DNA of 64,000 nt from Ilyobacter_A sp963668015 (GCA_963668015.2 CAXXCR010000038.1:171774-235773); one strand, 5' to 3'; shown: positions 34,242 to 43,141, counted from the first letter of the stretch. Numbers and translations: made by a program. The notes: generated by a model from the letters alone, not told the origin.

Positions 34242-35126
34242 TTATTTATTTTGTAAACTAAACCTAAACGTCTTATAAAAATAAACTTTTACAAGTTTTT
34301 CGTGAAACCGAATAGGTTCTGTTTTCCAGTTCTGTATTACTTTTTTTACCTCGTTTTCAAACCCGTATTTTTTACACAGTGGATCTGAATAAAACTTTAT
34401 TTCCTCGACGTCTCCGTGAATATCTACAAGAAATCTTACCTTAACTAGAAACTCGCCTTTAACACCCAATTTTTTAGCCAGGCTTGGATATTTTGGGTTA
34501 GGAGTATTTATATATTTAATTATTAATCCGTCTACCCACTGGTTTTTTACTGCCAAGCTGCCGTCATTCGTCTGTATAAAATTTTCTTCCGTTTTTTTAT
34601 CAGTATCTTGCTTCTCGGCATTGTTTTCAGCCACAGGACTTAAACTTTTTTCAGTTAAATTATCAACAGATTTATCTGATTTTTCTATTTCTGAGTTCTC
34701 GTTAAGTTTTTCATCAGCAGTAGTTTCTTTGCTGATTTTTTTATTTAGCTCTTGTAATACAGGCTCTTCATTTATATTATTTTCCTTTTTTATATTGACT
34801 TTAGAAAAAGTTTTCATTGATTTTTCTTTAAATACCTCTTCAAGTTTAACCAGCTTTTTTTCAACTTTATTGAGATTTTCATCTGTTGGTATATCTTTAT
34901 TTAGATTTTCTTTTGTTTTATCACTGTTAAGATTCTCCTTTATATCTGGAGTATTCTGCTGAGAATCATTTTGTTTACCAGTATTTTCAAAATTTGACAT
35001 GGATACCTGCACTGTAGTATTAGGTTCAGAATATACTGAGTTTTCTTGAGTCTTAAAATCAAGACTCAATACTAAAAACAGTAAGCCGTGTATCAATATT
35101 GAAATTAAAATATACTTGAATTTCAT
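34242..35126 (-). CDS. tonB: TonB-like energy transducer
   Basis: The protein of 294 residues has one N-terminal membrane anchor (YILISILIHGLLFLVLSL). A long Lys/Glu/Asn-rich periplasmic linker follows, without the Pro-Lys repeats of enteric TonB. The C-terminal domain carries NPKYPSLAKKLGVKGEFLVKVRF, the YPxxAxxxGxxG motif. It overlaps the btuF stop by 4 bases (ATGA) and precedes btuB, so it looks like a dedicated TonB for B12 uptake. No exbB or exbD is present here, so the motor complex must come from elsewhere in the genome. Confidence 0.9.
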   Translation of the reverse strand: MKFKYILISILIHGLLFLVLSLDFKTQENSVYSEPNTTVQVSMSNFENTGKQNDSQQNTPDIKENLNSDKTKENLNKDIPTDENLNKVEKKLVKLEEVFKEKSMKTFSKVNIKKENNINEEPVLQELNKKISKETTADEKLNENSEIEKSDKSVDNLTEKSLSPVAENNAEKQDTDKKTEENFIQTNDGSLAVKNQWVDGLIIKYINTPNPKYPSLAKKLGVKGEFLVKVRFLVDIHGDVEEIKFYSDPLCKKYGFENEVKKVIQNWKTEPIRFHEKLVKVYFYKTFRFSLQNK

Positions 35127-36283
35127 AGATTACCCCTTGGAGATATGCTATTTCCCTGGAATATATCGAACATCGTTTCCAGTCCCTGTGTTAAAGCTTT
35201 CGGACCTGGGAGTACAAACAGGTTTTCATCTACATAATAGTAGTTTCCATTTTTAACGGCACTCACGTGAGAATATTTTTTTACAAATATGTCAACGTAT
35301 TTCTTAGTACCAAAAATTATTTCTGGATCATTGCTTATGATTTTTTCAGGGTTATATGACCATCCGTTAACGTCATCAGCAATATTTTTACCGCCTGCCA
35401 GTTCAATCATCTCGGAAATAAAAGTACCTTTTCCGGCGGTGTATTCCCCCTTTCCGCTTCCAAGTACAAAATATACTCTTGGTTTTTTTGTTTGTTTTTT
35501 TGATAAGTTTGATACTCTGGAAACTTGTTGTTGCAATGAGTATACAAGGGCACGTGACTCATATACTTTATCAACTTGAGCTCCCAAAATCCTTATGTTT
35601 TTATATATAGAGTCTAAATTATTGGGTGAATTTTTAATGATGCATCTTATTCCAAAATCACTCAGCTTTTCCATTGTTTTTGGATTGAAATGTGTTTCTG
35701 CTATAACTATATCGGGTTTTCTAGCCAAAATCAGCTCAAGTTTAGGCTCGTACATAGTTCCTATTGAATCAACTTGTTTTACTTTTTTCGGATAAGTGCA
35801 GTATATGGTACGGCCTACAAGTTTGTCGCCGGCTCCCAAGGCAAACAGCTTTTCAGTAACGGCAGGTGATAGCGAGACTATCCTATTTACAAGGATGTTA
35901 GAATTTTCTTTACGAGTATTCATTAGCTTATAGACTGATCCGGATTTTTGGTAGCCCATTATATCCACCAGTAATCGAAAATCAAAATAAGTTTCACCCT
36001 GATGCTGTTTAACAGGACCTTCTAAAGGAAACTCAGTACCGTTGACAATGATAGTATCCCTGTTATGAGGAAAAATTAAATTCAAACCTGATTTGGATAT
36101 TTTGCTCGTGCCATTATTTTGAAAAAAAATAAGGCCAAATTTTTCCGCATCTATCGCATTGATGTAAGCTTTTTTCTGTAAAGTAATTAGTTTAACAGGA
36201 ACTTGTATTCCATCTATGTGCACTTCATTTGAAAATAGAAGGCAGTTTAATAGTATAAAGAGAAATAAAATAATCTTTTTCAA
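35123..36283 (-). CDS. btuF: Cobalamin ABC binding protein BtuF with N-terminal copper-amine-oxidase-like domain
   Basis: The protein of about 386 residues has a signal peptide (MKKIILFLFILLNCLLFS). The first domain (about 20-115; VHIDGIQVPVKLITL, later YFDFRLLVDIMGY) resembles the copper-amine-oxidase N-terminal/stalk domain. From about 120 a periplasmic binding domain of the BtuF/FecB type begins (RIVSLSPAVTEKLFALGAGDKLVGRT, KPDIVIAETHF, and SEMIELAGGKNIADDV near the end). BtuF proteins normally lack the first domain. The TTG at 36283 follows AGGAGG by 6 bases. It lies between btuD and tonB. Confidence 0.88.
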   Translation of the reverse strand: MKKIILFLFILLNCLLFSNEVHIDGIQVPVKLITLQKKAYINAIDAEKFGLIFFQNNGTSKISKSGLNLIFPHNRDTIIVNGTEFPLEGPVKQHQGETYFDFRLLVDIMGYQKSGSVYKLMNTRKENSNILVNRIVSLSPAVTEKLFALGAGDKLVGRTIYCTYPKKVKQVDSIGTMYEPKLELILARKPDIVIAETHFNPKTMEKLSDFGIRCIIKNSPNNLDSIYKNIRILGAQVDKVYESRALVYSLQQQVSRVSNLSKKQTKKPRVYFVLGSGKGEYTAGKGTFISEMIELAGGKNIADDVNGWSYNPEKIISNDPEIIFGTKKYVDIFVKKYSHVSAVKNGNYYYVDENLFVLPGPKALTQGLETMFDIFQGNSISPRGNL

Positions 36284-36293
36284 GCTAAACCTC

Positions 36294-37061
36294 CTAAAAA
36301 CCAAAATGGTAACTTATAATTAATTTATCGGTAATAGGGTGCCTCATAATGTGAGCATCAACGTCAAAAATATCTTTAAAGAATTCCTTTGTAAAAACTT
36401 CTAAAGGTGGTCCAAATTTTTTGATTTTCCCATTCTTCAACGCTACAATTTTATCACAATATGTAGCTGCTATATTCATATCATGTATTGCTGCAAAAAC
36501 AGTAAGATTGCTGTTTTTTACACTTTCCATTATCTGTAGTTGGTGTTTTATGTCCAAGTGATTTGTAGGCTCATCCATTACAAGAAATGGAGCTTTCTGT
36601 GCCAGAGCTCTTGCAACCAATACCCTTTGCTTCTCGCCACCGGAAAGAGTTATAAAGTTTCTGTCTTCATATTCGCTTAGTCCAACAGCTTCCAATGAAC
36701 TTTTCAGGATACTGATATCATTTTGACTGTTTTGCTGGAAGATACTTTTGTGTGGATACCTCCCCAAGAGCACAATGTCTTTTACAATAAAATCAAACCC
36801 TATATTTGAATCCTGACCAACAACGGCAAGGTCTTTGGCAAGTTTTTTTGTATTTATGTGGTGGATGTTTTTTCCGTTTAGATAAGCAGCTCCACTGCTT
36901 GGCTTAAGCGTTCTGTAGATATTTTTTAGGAGTGTTGACTTACCGCTCCCGTTAGGGCCGACAAGGCCTACAAAAGATCCAGATTTTATGTCAATTGAAA
37001 TATCGTTTAGGATATTTTTGTCACCTATTACATAACTGAGGTTTTCAATTTTCAATTTCAT
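36294..37061 (-). CDS. btuD: Cobalamin ABC transporter ATP-binding protein BtuD
   Basis: The ATPase of 255 residues has Walker A GLVGPNGSGKST near residue 37, signature LSGGEKQRVLVARAL near 136, Walker B FLVMDEPTNHLD near 157 and the switch histidine in AAIHDMN. Sequence and order fit FecE/BtuD-type iron-siderophore/B12 importers. It begins at the last base of btuC and ends 10 bases before the btuF start. It is cytoplasmic and bound to BtuC. Confidence 0.94.
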   Translation of the reverse strand: MKLKIENLSYVIGDKNILNDISIDIKSGSFVGLVGPNGSGKSTLLKNIYRTLKPSSGAAYLNGKNIHHINTKKLAKDLAVVGQDSNIGFDFIVKDIVLLGRYPHKSIFQQNSQNDISILKSSLEAVGLSEYEDRNFITLSGGEKQRVLVARALAQKAPFLVMDEPTNHLDIKHQLQIMESVKNSNLTVFAAIHDMNIAATYCDKIVALKNGKIKKFGPPLEVFTKEFFKDIFDVDAHIMRHPITDKLIISYHFGF

Positions 37062-38107
37062 TATCCTTTACCTCCAAATCTATAGGAACTGTTTTTCATA
37101 AGCCAAATGAAAAAAGCGGCTCCGAAAAATGATGTTACTACTCCTATGGGAAGCTCAGCTTCTGGAAAAATAATCCTTGAGATAGTGTCAGACCATACCA
37201 GGAAAATTGCTCCTGACAAAAGAGAGACAGGTAGTAAAAACCTGTGTTTTATCCCTACAAAGTGCCTTGATATATGCGGTATCATAAGTCCTAAAAATCC
37301 AATGACACCGGACACAGAAACCGCTATACCTGTAAGTAGTGTGGCGCAGATTAAGATTATATTTCTGGTAATTACAGTATCTACCCCAATAACGGTAGCA
37401 TCTTCTTCTCCAAGCATAAATGCATCCAGTCTGGTTGAGATTAAAAATGACACAGTGAATACAAGTAATAGGCATAAAAATGGCAATCCTAATTCATTTA
37501 AATTTGCTCCTGAAAGACTTCCTGACATCCAAAATATAGCCTGTCTTAACTGCCCTTCGCTTCCGAGAAAAAATAGTATGATGGTTGTTATGGATGAAAA
37601 AACTGCCGATATAGCAATTCCTATCAAAATCAATTTACTGCTTGTGTAAGTCCCGCCAATATTTGCTATTTTAAAAACCAATACCATAGCTGTAATCGCA
37701 CCTAAAAATCCTCCTACAGAAGTGGAAGCTGTTCCAAAAAAGTTGAAAAGACCATAACTTATTGATAGAACAGCCCCTAAAGATGCACCAGAGGATACAC
37801 CTAAAAGATACGGGTCTGCCAAAGGATTTTGAGTTAGTGCCTGCATAAGAATTCCAGCAATAGAAAGTGCACCGCCGATTATACATGCCAAGATTATTCT
37901 GGGAGCCCTCAAATTTAAGAGTATAAATTCCGAGGATTTATCCCAATCGGGATAAAATATTTCTCTGTGAAAAATATTGTTTATAATTATTTTTGCAGCA
38001 GTTTTAATATTTATATCTACCGAACCAAGGTTTATCGAAACGATAACTGACAAAAGTAAAATCAAAACTAGAAATGCCAGGACGACAGATTGCTTTCTTC
38101 TATTCAT
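37061..38107 (-). CDS. btuC: Cobalamin ABC transporter permease BtuC
   Basis: The permease of 348 residues belongs to the FecCD/BtuC family with about ten membrane spans. Family segments include LRAPRIILACIIGGALSIAG, QALTQNPLADPYLLGVSSGASLGAVL and GVIGFLGLMIPHISRHFVG, the last containing the cytoplasmic loop that contacts the ATPase. It is the first gene after the cobalamin riboswitch; AGGAGG precedes the ATG by 5 bases. Confidence 0.95.
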   Translation of the reverse strand: MNRRKQSVVLAFLVLILLLSVIVSINLGSVDINIKTAAKIIINNIFHREIFYPDWDKSSEFILLNLRAPRIILACIIGGALSIAGILMQALTQNPLADPYLLGVSSGASLGAVLSISYGLFNFFGTASTSVGGFLGAITAMVLVFKIANIGGTYTSSKLILIGIAISAVFSSITTIILFFLGSEGQLRQAIFWMSGSLSGANLNELGLPFLCLLLVFTVSFLISTRLDAFMLGEEDATVIGVDTVITRNIILICATLLTGIAVSVSGVIGFLGLMIPHISRHFVGIKHRFLLPVSLLSGAIFLVWSDTISRIIFPEAELPIGVVTSFFGAAFFIWLMKNSSYRFGGKG

Positions 38108-38125
38108 AAGACCTCCTATAAATTA

Positions 38126-38153
38126 CAAAAAAAAATCCCCATTCATTGGGGAT
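38126..38153 (-). terminator. Terminator of the cobalamin riboswitch platform
   Basis: On the minus strand ATCCCC and GGGGAT flank a short loop and are followed by at least eight T. The hairpin lies between the aptamer and the btuC ribosome-binding site, so B12 binding should cause early termination. Confidence 0.85.
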
Positions 38154-38217
38154 AGAGTGCAATAAACAAAGATAAGCTTTGTTTTTGTCATCTCTCGTCC
38201 TCGCAAGAAAGTGCATA

Positions 38218-38378
38218 AAATATAAGGCAGGTCTCCTGGCTTAGAATCAACATACTTTTCAGCCTTCCCAGTTTCCCAGTGGCATTTTGAAAAGTACTCA
38301 TCATTACAGTGGCGGGACCGCGTGGGCATCTCACCCAACTTCCCTTTTAATCACCTTTCCGTATGGAAAGATAAACCT
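38218..38378 (-). promoter_or_regulatory. Cobalamin riboswitch
   Basis: Read on the minus strand the element shows the conserved order GGTGATTAAAAGGGAA, CCCGCCACTGTAA, GCCACTGGGAAACTGGGAAG and the B12 box AAGCCAGGAGACCTGCC. It lies about 110 bases before btuC, with a terminator between them. It explains repression of the whole uptake operon by adenosylcobalamin or a related cobalamin. Confidence 0.97.
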
Positions 38379-38403
38379 TAAATTTGCTATTCATCTTTTA
38401 CAT

Positions 38404-38432
38404 AAAGTATCATATATGTTAAAATAATTCAA
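38404..38432 (-). promoter_or_regulatory. Promoter of the B12 operon
   Basis: On the minus strand TTGAAT (38432-38427) and TACTTT (38409-38404) are spaced by 17 bases, about 25 bases before the aptamer. Confidence 0.55.
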
Positions 38433-38576
38433 ATTATTCTTTGTTAATATATTTTACTAGACGTCCTAGATTGAACTGTCAAATACGAAAGAATGGATGC
38501 TAATCAGTATTTAGGGATTGAGTAGATTAAAAAGAAGATTTCAGCCTTGTTCAAGTATAGTTTAGTATATATTAGA

Positions 38577-39053
38577 TTAACTAAAATGACGGAATAAATT
38601 ACTGAATTTCTCGAAACCTGTTACTTTTTCTTGATAAAAAGTAACCAAAAATCAAGGCCTGTGAAAAATCAGCTAAAATCTCTCGAAAATCTAAGAAAAG
38701 TTTTAAAACTTGGCACAAAAACCGTGCCTTCGGACACTAAAACTTTTCTAAAGATTTTTCTTCGATCTTTCTTTACGCTGATTATTTCAATGGCCAAAAA
38801 ACCTAGAAATAATAACGTGCAAAGCCTTTGAACTTAAACCCTTTTAAAAAATTACGTTAAGAAATCATCTTCTGAAATCAACTTTCATTGAAATAGGGAG
38901 GCTTGCCGACTATATTTCAATAGAAAGTTAGTTCGGAAGTGATTTTAGTAATTTTTTAGGGTGTCTTTTCTTTGATACTTTCTTTGGACAAGCAAAGAAA
39001 GTATGGCTCATAAATTTAATATTTTCATTTAAATTATAGATAGCAACTTAGCT
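38577..39053. repeat. Dispersed repeat family B, copy 1
   Basis: About 470 non-coding bases match, in opposite orientation, the copy at 47.3-47.8 kb. Shared blocks include AATCAAGGCCTGTGAAAAAT, GGCACAAAAACCGTGCCTTC, AGGCTTGCCGACTATATTTC and CTTTGGACAAGCAAAGAAAG. The right end ATAGCAACTTAGCTTA resembles the IS982-type terminus. The block CTTTGGACAAGCAAAGAAAG is itself a near-perfect hairpin. Confidence 0.85.
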
Positions 39054-39124
39054 TATACTGTCGATGCAGTTTTGCTTAGAGTTAAGCTTATAAAATTTAT
39101 TAAGTTTGAAGAGAGGAGATAGTT

Positions 39125-39625
39125 GTGAAAATAATTGATCCAAAAGTTAAAAATAATAAAGACAGGTATATTTTTCAATGTATGCTGGCAACAATAGCGC
39201 TTTTATTCATATTCTTGATTTTTGATGTTTTCAAATATACAAGTATAGTTGCTAGCTTGGGGGCCACCACTTTTATAGTTTTCACGATGCCTCAGGCTTA
39301 CTCATCTGGATTTAGGCCTCTTATTGGTGGTTATCTTATAGGGACCTTTGTTGGAGTTGTTTCGCGTTTGGTTTTGGAGTTGGCTATGCAAAATTTTATA
39401 AATCCAGAAGGAGTAATATTCCTGGTATTTGCGGCTATAGCTGTAGGTTTTGCCACTTTTTTTATGACGCTTGTAAATGCGGAACATCCTCCCGCTGCAG
39501 GTATTGCTGTCGGGTTGGTTTTTCATGATTGGGATTTTAAGACTATTGTATTTGTGTTGAGTGCTGTTGGTATCTTAGCTTTAATAAAAAAACTTCTTAA
39601 ACCCGTACTTAAGAATTTATACTGA
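39125..39625 (+). CDS. HPP family membrane protein
   Basis: The protein of 166 residues has four to five membrane spans and the HPP family motifs ASLGATTFIVFTMP near residue 43 and NAEHPPAAGIAVG near 120. Members have been linked to nitrite transport in plastids and cyanobacteria, but a role in this organism is not established. The start is GTG, 7 bases after GAGGAG. It is monocistronic, directly after repeat family B. Confidence 0.88.
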   Translation: MKIIDPKVKNNKDRYIFQCMLATIALLFIFLIFDVFKYTSIVASLGATTFIVFTMPQAYSSGFRPLIGGYLIGTFVGVVSRLVLELAMQNFINPEGVIFLVFAAIAVGFATFFMTLVNAEHPPAAGIAVGLVFHDWDFKTIVFVLSAVGILALIKKLLKPVLKNLY

Positions 39626-39751
39626 TACGATAAAAGCTAAAGGTTTAATATTGAAATTTATTTATTGCAAAATATTGACAAACTTATTATAATTAAATCT
39701 TAGAATCACTATTTTAGAAATATTATTTAAGTTTTATATGTAGGAGGAAAC

Positions 39752-40900
39752 ATGAGTAAGAGGGTTTACCGAAGTTTTGCAGGTTTATCATATTTTTTAT
39801 TTTTTGGAACAGGAGCTTTTATACCTCTTTTAGCCCAGTACCTTAAAAATATAGGTTTTAGTGGTGTACAGATAGGGACGGCGATCTCTTTTGGGACTCT
39901 GGTTTCCATATTTTCACAACCATTTTGGGGTTTTTTAAATGACAAAACTCAGAAAACAAAGCAGATCTTGGTGATGCTGCTGTGTATTGCTTGTATAATA
40001 CTAATCTCTTTCCCGTCAATAAGGAGTTTTTACCTGTTTTCTGTCGCCTTCGGTATCTATCAATTTTTTTGGTGCGGTGTAATGCCTATAAATGACTCCC
40101 TGGTGCTGAAATCAAATTTTGAATACGGTACCATAAGACAGTGGGGAGCCATAGGATTTGCAGTGGCAGTTTTCGTGTCTGGTGTACTTGTAGACAATAT
40201 AGGTGTATCTGTTATTTTTGTAGTGGCAGTTTTGGCGTTTGTAGTATCACTGCTGATTTTAAAGAATATGCACATCGAATCCAGCAGCACAAATAAAATT
40301 CAGTTGGATGACGTGAAAAAACTTTTGAAAAATAAAGACTATACATTGTTTCTTTTGGGGGCATTTTTTATAGGTGGAACCATGCATGGTCACAATGCCT
40401 ATTTCGGACTTCTTTATAAGTCTCTGGGAGGCACGGTAACAGGGATTGGATTTGCATTTTTACTTTTCGCTTCAAGTGAAGCACCGTTTATGAAGTACAG
40501 CTCCAAATTAATGGATCGGCTTGGTGTTGAAAGAATGATTACACTGTCAACGCTTATATTTTGCTTTAGATGGCTCTGGTACGGTATGTCCCCAAATCCA
40601 AAACTGATGATACTATTTTTCTTTGTACAGGGAATGTCCATAGGGGTTTTTATAGCTGGAGCAGCACAGTATATTAAGCAGCACACGAATATATCTCAGA
40701 GAACTACGGCGCTTGCCTTCTATGCTTCTTTTAGCATGGGAATAGGGAATGTTGTTTGTGTTTTCGTTTCCGGTTTGATATTGGATTATTTTGGAATAGG
40801 AAGAGTTTACACCTTTTATTTTATCTGGTGTGCTATAGGATTTATGATACTGTCATATGTTTTTAAAAGTTCAGAAAAACTGGAAATTGTTAAAATATAA
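39752..40900 (+). CDS. MFS transporter (MFS_1-like/HcaT type)
   Basis: The permease of 382 residues has twelve predicted spans. The N-terminal SYFLFFGTGAFIPLLAQYL, the loop FWGFLNDKTQKTKQ (MFS motif A variant) and YGTIRQWGAIGFAVAVFVSG fit the MFS_1-like group that includes HcaT and nucleoside/H+ symporter-like proteins. The substrate cannot be told. TAGGAGG precedes the ATG. Confidence 0.87.
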   Translation: MSKRVYRSFAGLSYFLFFGTGAFIPLLAQYLKNIGFSGVQIGTAISFGTLVSIFSQPFWGFLNDKTQKTKQILVMLLCIACIILISFPSIRSFYLFSVAFGIYQFFWCGVMPINDSLVLKSNFEYGTIRQWGAIGFAVAVFVSGVLVDNIGVSVIFVVAVLAFVVSLLILKNMHIESSSTNKIQLDDVKKLLKNKDYTLFLLGAFFIGGTMHGHNAYFGLLYKSLGGTVTGIGFAFLLFASSEAPFMKYSSKLMDRLGVERMITLSTLIFCFRWLWYGMSPNPKLMILFFFVQGMSIGVFIAGAAQYIKQHTNISQRTTALAFYASFSMGIGNVVCVFVSGLILDYFGIGRVYTFYFIWCAIGFMILSYVFKSSEKLEIVKI

Positions 40901-40930
40901 AGCTGACGTAAAATTACGACAGCTTTTTTT
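40899..40930. terminator. Terminator between the MFS and WYL genes
   Basis: AAAGCTG and CAGCTTT pair around an inner GTAA/TTAC stem and are followed by a T-run; it lies between convergent genes. Confidence 0.8.
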
Positions 40931-41774
40931 AGTTTTGATAGTTTTTAATTACTTCTAAAAATTCATTTTTCATATCTTCTCTCAAGGATTCCGGCTCTAA
41001 AATAATAGCATCTTTTAAAAACTGTCTGAAGTACAGCTTGGCGTTTTCGTTAGAAGCCTCGAATGTGTAAATATCTTTATCTTTTTTTATTAGTTTTGGT
41101 CTATAATTGGTAAGGCTTTTTAATAGGCTCTTTCCATCTTCACTGAGCTTTACTTTTACAAGATTCCCATCTGTCAGAAACGGATTAAAATTTTTGCGTA
41201 TATTTTTAATATATTCCTTGTCGTATTTTTCGATATCGGTATTTAATATAGAAACCACATCTAATTCCTTTAGTTTGTAGTTAGTATACATTTTTGAATT
41301 GTCGCAATAGCAAAATAAAAAGTTTTCATCACCCTGTTCATCCCGCTTTATAAAAAATGGATTGACGGTGTTGAGTTCCTTTTTATACTTGATTTTCAGT
41401 TTTTTTTCTTTTTCAATTGCTTCTAGGATTTTCCTTACCCTTTCTTCAAATATAAAGAGTTCCCTGATATATTTAAATTTTGAGGAGTATATTGTAAAAA
41501 GTTCTCTTAAAAATTCAGCTTCCACCTCAACATTATTCTCTTTTAGGATATCGTAGTAGACTTCTTTGTTGGCAATATTCAGATCGAACTGCATTATTTT
41601 TTTTAAAGGTTTGCCCTGTATTTCTAGAAGCTTTTCTACGTCGATTTCTTTTTTGTATTTTAATTTTTTTAAAAGATAGTTGCATAATTTATTGTTGTTT
41701 ATTCCGAAGTCCTCTGTGTCATTTTTCATAAGACGCCAAATATCTTCGGGTACAGTTATCCTTATTTTCTTCAT
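40929..41774 (-). CDS. WYL-domain regulator with ribbon-helix-helix-like N-terminus
   Basis: The protein of 281 residues starts MKKIRITVPEDIWRLMKNDTED, which looks like a ribbon-helix-helix DNA-binding strand and helix. From about 110 it has a WYL-type sensor domain: KLKIKYKKELNTVNPFFIKR, FLFCYCDNSKMYTNYKLKELDVV, and a C-terminal WCX-like part ending LREDMKNEFLEVIKNY. WYL proteins usually carry a winged helix instead. The ligand is unknown. It is monocistronic and could regulate itself or the neighbouring MFS gene. Confidence 0.75.
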   Translation of the reverse strand: MKKIRITVPEDIWRLMKNDTEDFGINNNKLCNYLLKKLKYKKEIDVEKLLEIQGKPLKKIMQFDLNIANKEVYYDILKENNVEVEAEFLRELFTIYSSKFKYIRELFIFEERVRKILEAIEKEKKLKIKYKKELNTVNPFFIKRDEQGDENFLFCYCDNSKMYTNYKLKELDVVSILNTDIEKYDKEYIKNIRKNFNPFLTDGNLVKVKLSEDGKSLLKSLTNYRPKLIKKDKDIYTFEASNENAKLYFRQFLKDAIILEPESLREDMKNEFLEVIKNYQN

Positions 41775-41843
41775 ATTTCCTCCAATCTTTCCATATTTGA
41801 TTATAACATAAATGAAAAAAATGGACTATATTTTTTAAATAAA

Positions 41844-41868
41844 AAAGACAGGGGTGATCCCTGCCTTT
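41844..41868 (-). terminator. Terminator after the ABC binding protein gene
   Basis: On the minus strand GGCAGGG and CCCCTGTC pair around GATCA and are followed by TTTTTT. Confidence 0.8.
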
Positions 41869-41881
41869 AAATTATTATAAT

Positions 41882-42814
41882 TTATAAAATTTCAGCTTCT
41901 TTTAGTGCTTCAGAATCAAGGTCGACACCGTATTTTTCTGCAGCCTGTCTGTTTATGATAAGTCTAGTATCCTTTAATGTTTCAATAGGTATAGAAGAAG
42001 GTTTTTCTCCGTTTAGTACTCTAAGAGCCATCTCGCCAGTTTGATATCCCAATCTGTAGTAATCGATAGTTTCGGTTACTAGCGCTCCCTGTTCAACTTG
42101 CTCTTTTATACATCCAACAAGAGGTATATTCATTGCATTGGATTTCTGAACTACCAATGGAGTTGCAGATACAACAAGGTTGTCTGTAGGAGTATAAAGT
42201 ACGTCAACTTTTGACAGTAATGAGTCCAATGCTGGTGACATATCGTTTACAGATGTGATCCCGGCTTCTACGATTTTTAAATCGTGTTTGGCGGCTTCTT
42301 CTTTTGCCATCTCTACTAGAACTTGAGAATTTTGTTCGCTTGTATTGTAAATTATCCCTACATTTTTAGCTTCTGGGAAAATCTTTTTTATTATCTCCAT
42401 TTGTTTGTCAACAGGAGCAGCGTCGCTTGTACCTGTGATATTGTCACCTGTAAGTCCTGCTGAAACAGGATCTGTCACAGCTGTTATAAGGATAGGCGTC
42501 TCCTTTGTAGCGTTATATACGGCCTGAGCACTCGGAGTAGATATAGCCAATATAAGATCTTTTTTGTCTTGTACAAAAAGGTTGGCTATGTTTTGAGCTG
42601 TTCCAAAATCCCCCTGGGCACTTTGAATATCAAGCTCCATTTTTTCTTCATATCCGTTTGCTTTAAAAGCTTCTATGAAACCTTCTTTAGCTGCATCTAG
42701 TGCAGGATGTTCTATTATTTGGGTGATCCCAATTTTTACCTTATCTTTTTCTTTTTTGCCACATCCGATTAGTGTAAGAATTAAGATAACTAAAATTATA
42801 CTAAACTTCTTCAT
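41882..42814 (-). CDS. TrpX/ABC_sub_bind-family lipoprotein, orphan
   Basis: The protein of 310 residues starts with a lipoprotein signal (MKKFSIILVILILTLIGC) and has a periplasmic-binding fold: KIGITQIIEHPALDAAKEGF, AISTPSAQAVYNATKETPI, VGIIYNTSEQNSQVL, and DVLYTPTDNLVVSA. These are typical of the ABC_sub_bind/TrpX group, some members of which bind aromatic amino acids. The permease and ATPase that normally follow are absent, so it is an orphan. The ATG at 42814 follows GAGGAG. Confidence 0.87.
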   Translation of the reverse strand: MKKFSIILVILILTLIGCGKKEKDKVKIGITQIIEHPALDAAKEGFIEAFKANGYEEKMELDIQSAQGDFGTAQNIANLFVQDKKDLILAISTPSAQAVYNATKETPILITAVTDPVSAGLTGDNITGTSDAAPVDKQMEIIKKIFPEAKNVGIIYNTSEQNSQVLVEMAKEEAAKHDLKIVEAGITSVNDMSPALDSLLSKVDVLYTPTDNLVVSATPLVVQKSNAMNIPLVGCIKEQVEQGALVTETIDYYRLGYQTGEMALRVLNGEKPSSIPIETLKDTRLIINRQAAEKYGVDLDSEALKEAEIL

Positions 42815-43141
42815 GTTATTTCTCCTCTCTCCAAATTGATATAACATAAATCATAACATTTAAAACATTAAGCTTGTAGAGAACAATTTTTTTTAAAAAA
42901 TGTTCGATTTTAACGTGTTTTATATACAGTATACGACCATTAATTCTACAAATATTAAGTTTTTAATGTTCGTTTTATACGTAGTAACAATTCGATTCAA
43001 GACCAGTTAGGAGAATAATTTCATCATTTTTTGATTAAAATTTACAATATTTTATGTATGTAAAAGTTTAAACATTAAAAAGCTACTTTTTACAAAATGA
43101 ACGAAATATAATAAACATCGGAGCTGCATATCAATTTTATT
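42815..43141. other. Intergenic region with repeated TGTTCG motif
   Basis: The gap carries two similar motifs, AATGTTCGATTTTAACGTG (about 42899) and TAATGTTCGTTTTATACGTA (about 42966), and a TATACAGTATA dyad between them. They may be operators of the ABC binding protein gene. No reading frame is seen. Confidence 0.35.

Noticed and set aside
38631..38831. Basic 66-residue reading frame inside repeat family B
   Set aside because: It lies wholly in the dispersed repeat, has no ribosome-binding site, and its frame is not kept in the inverted copy at 47.3-47.8 kb.
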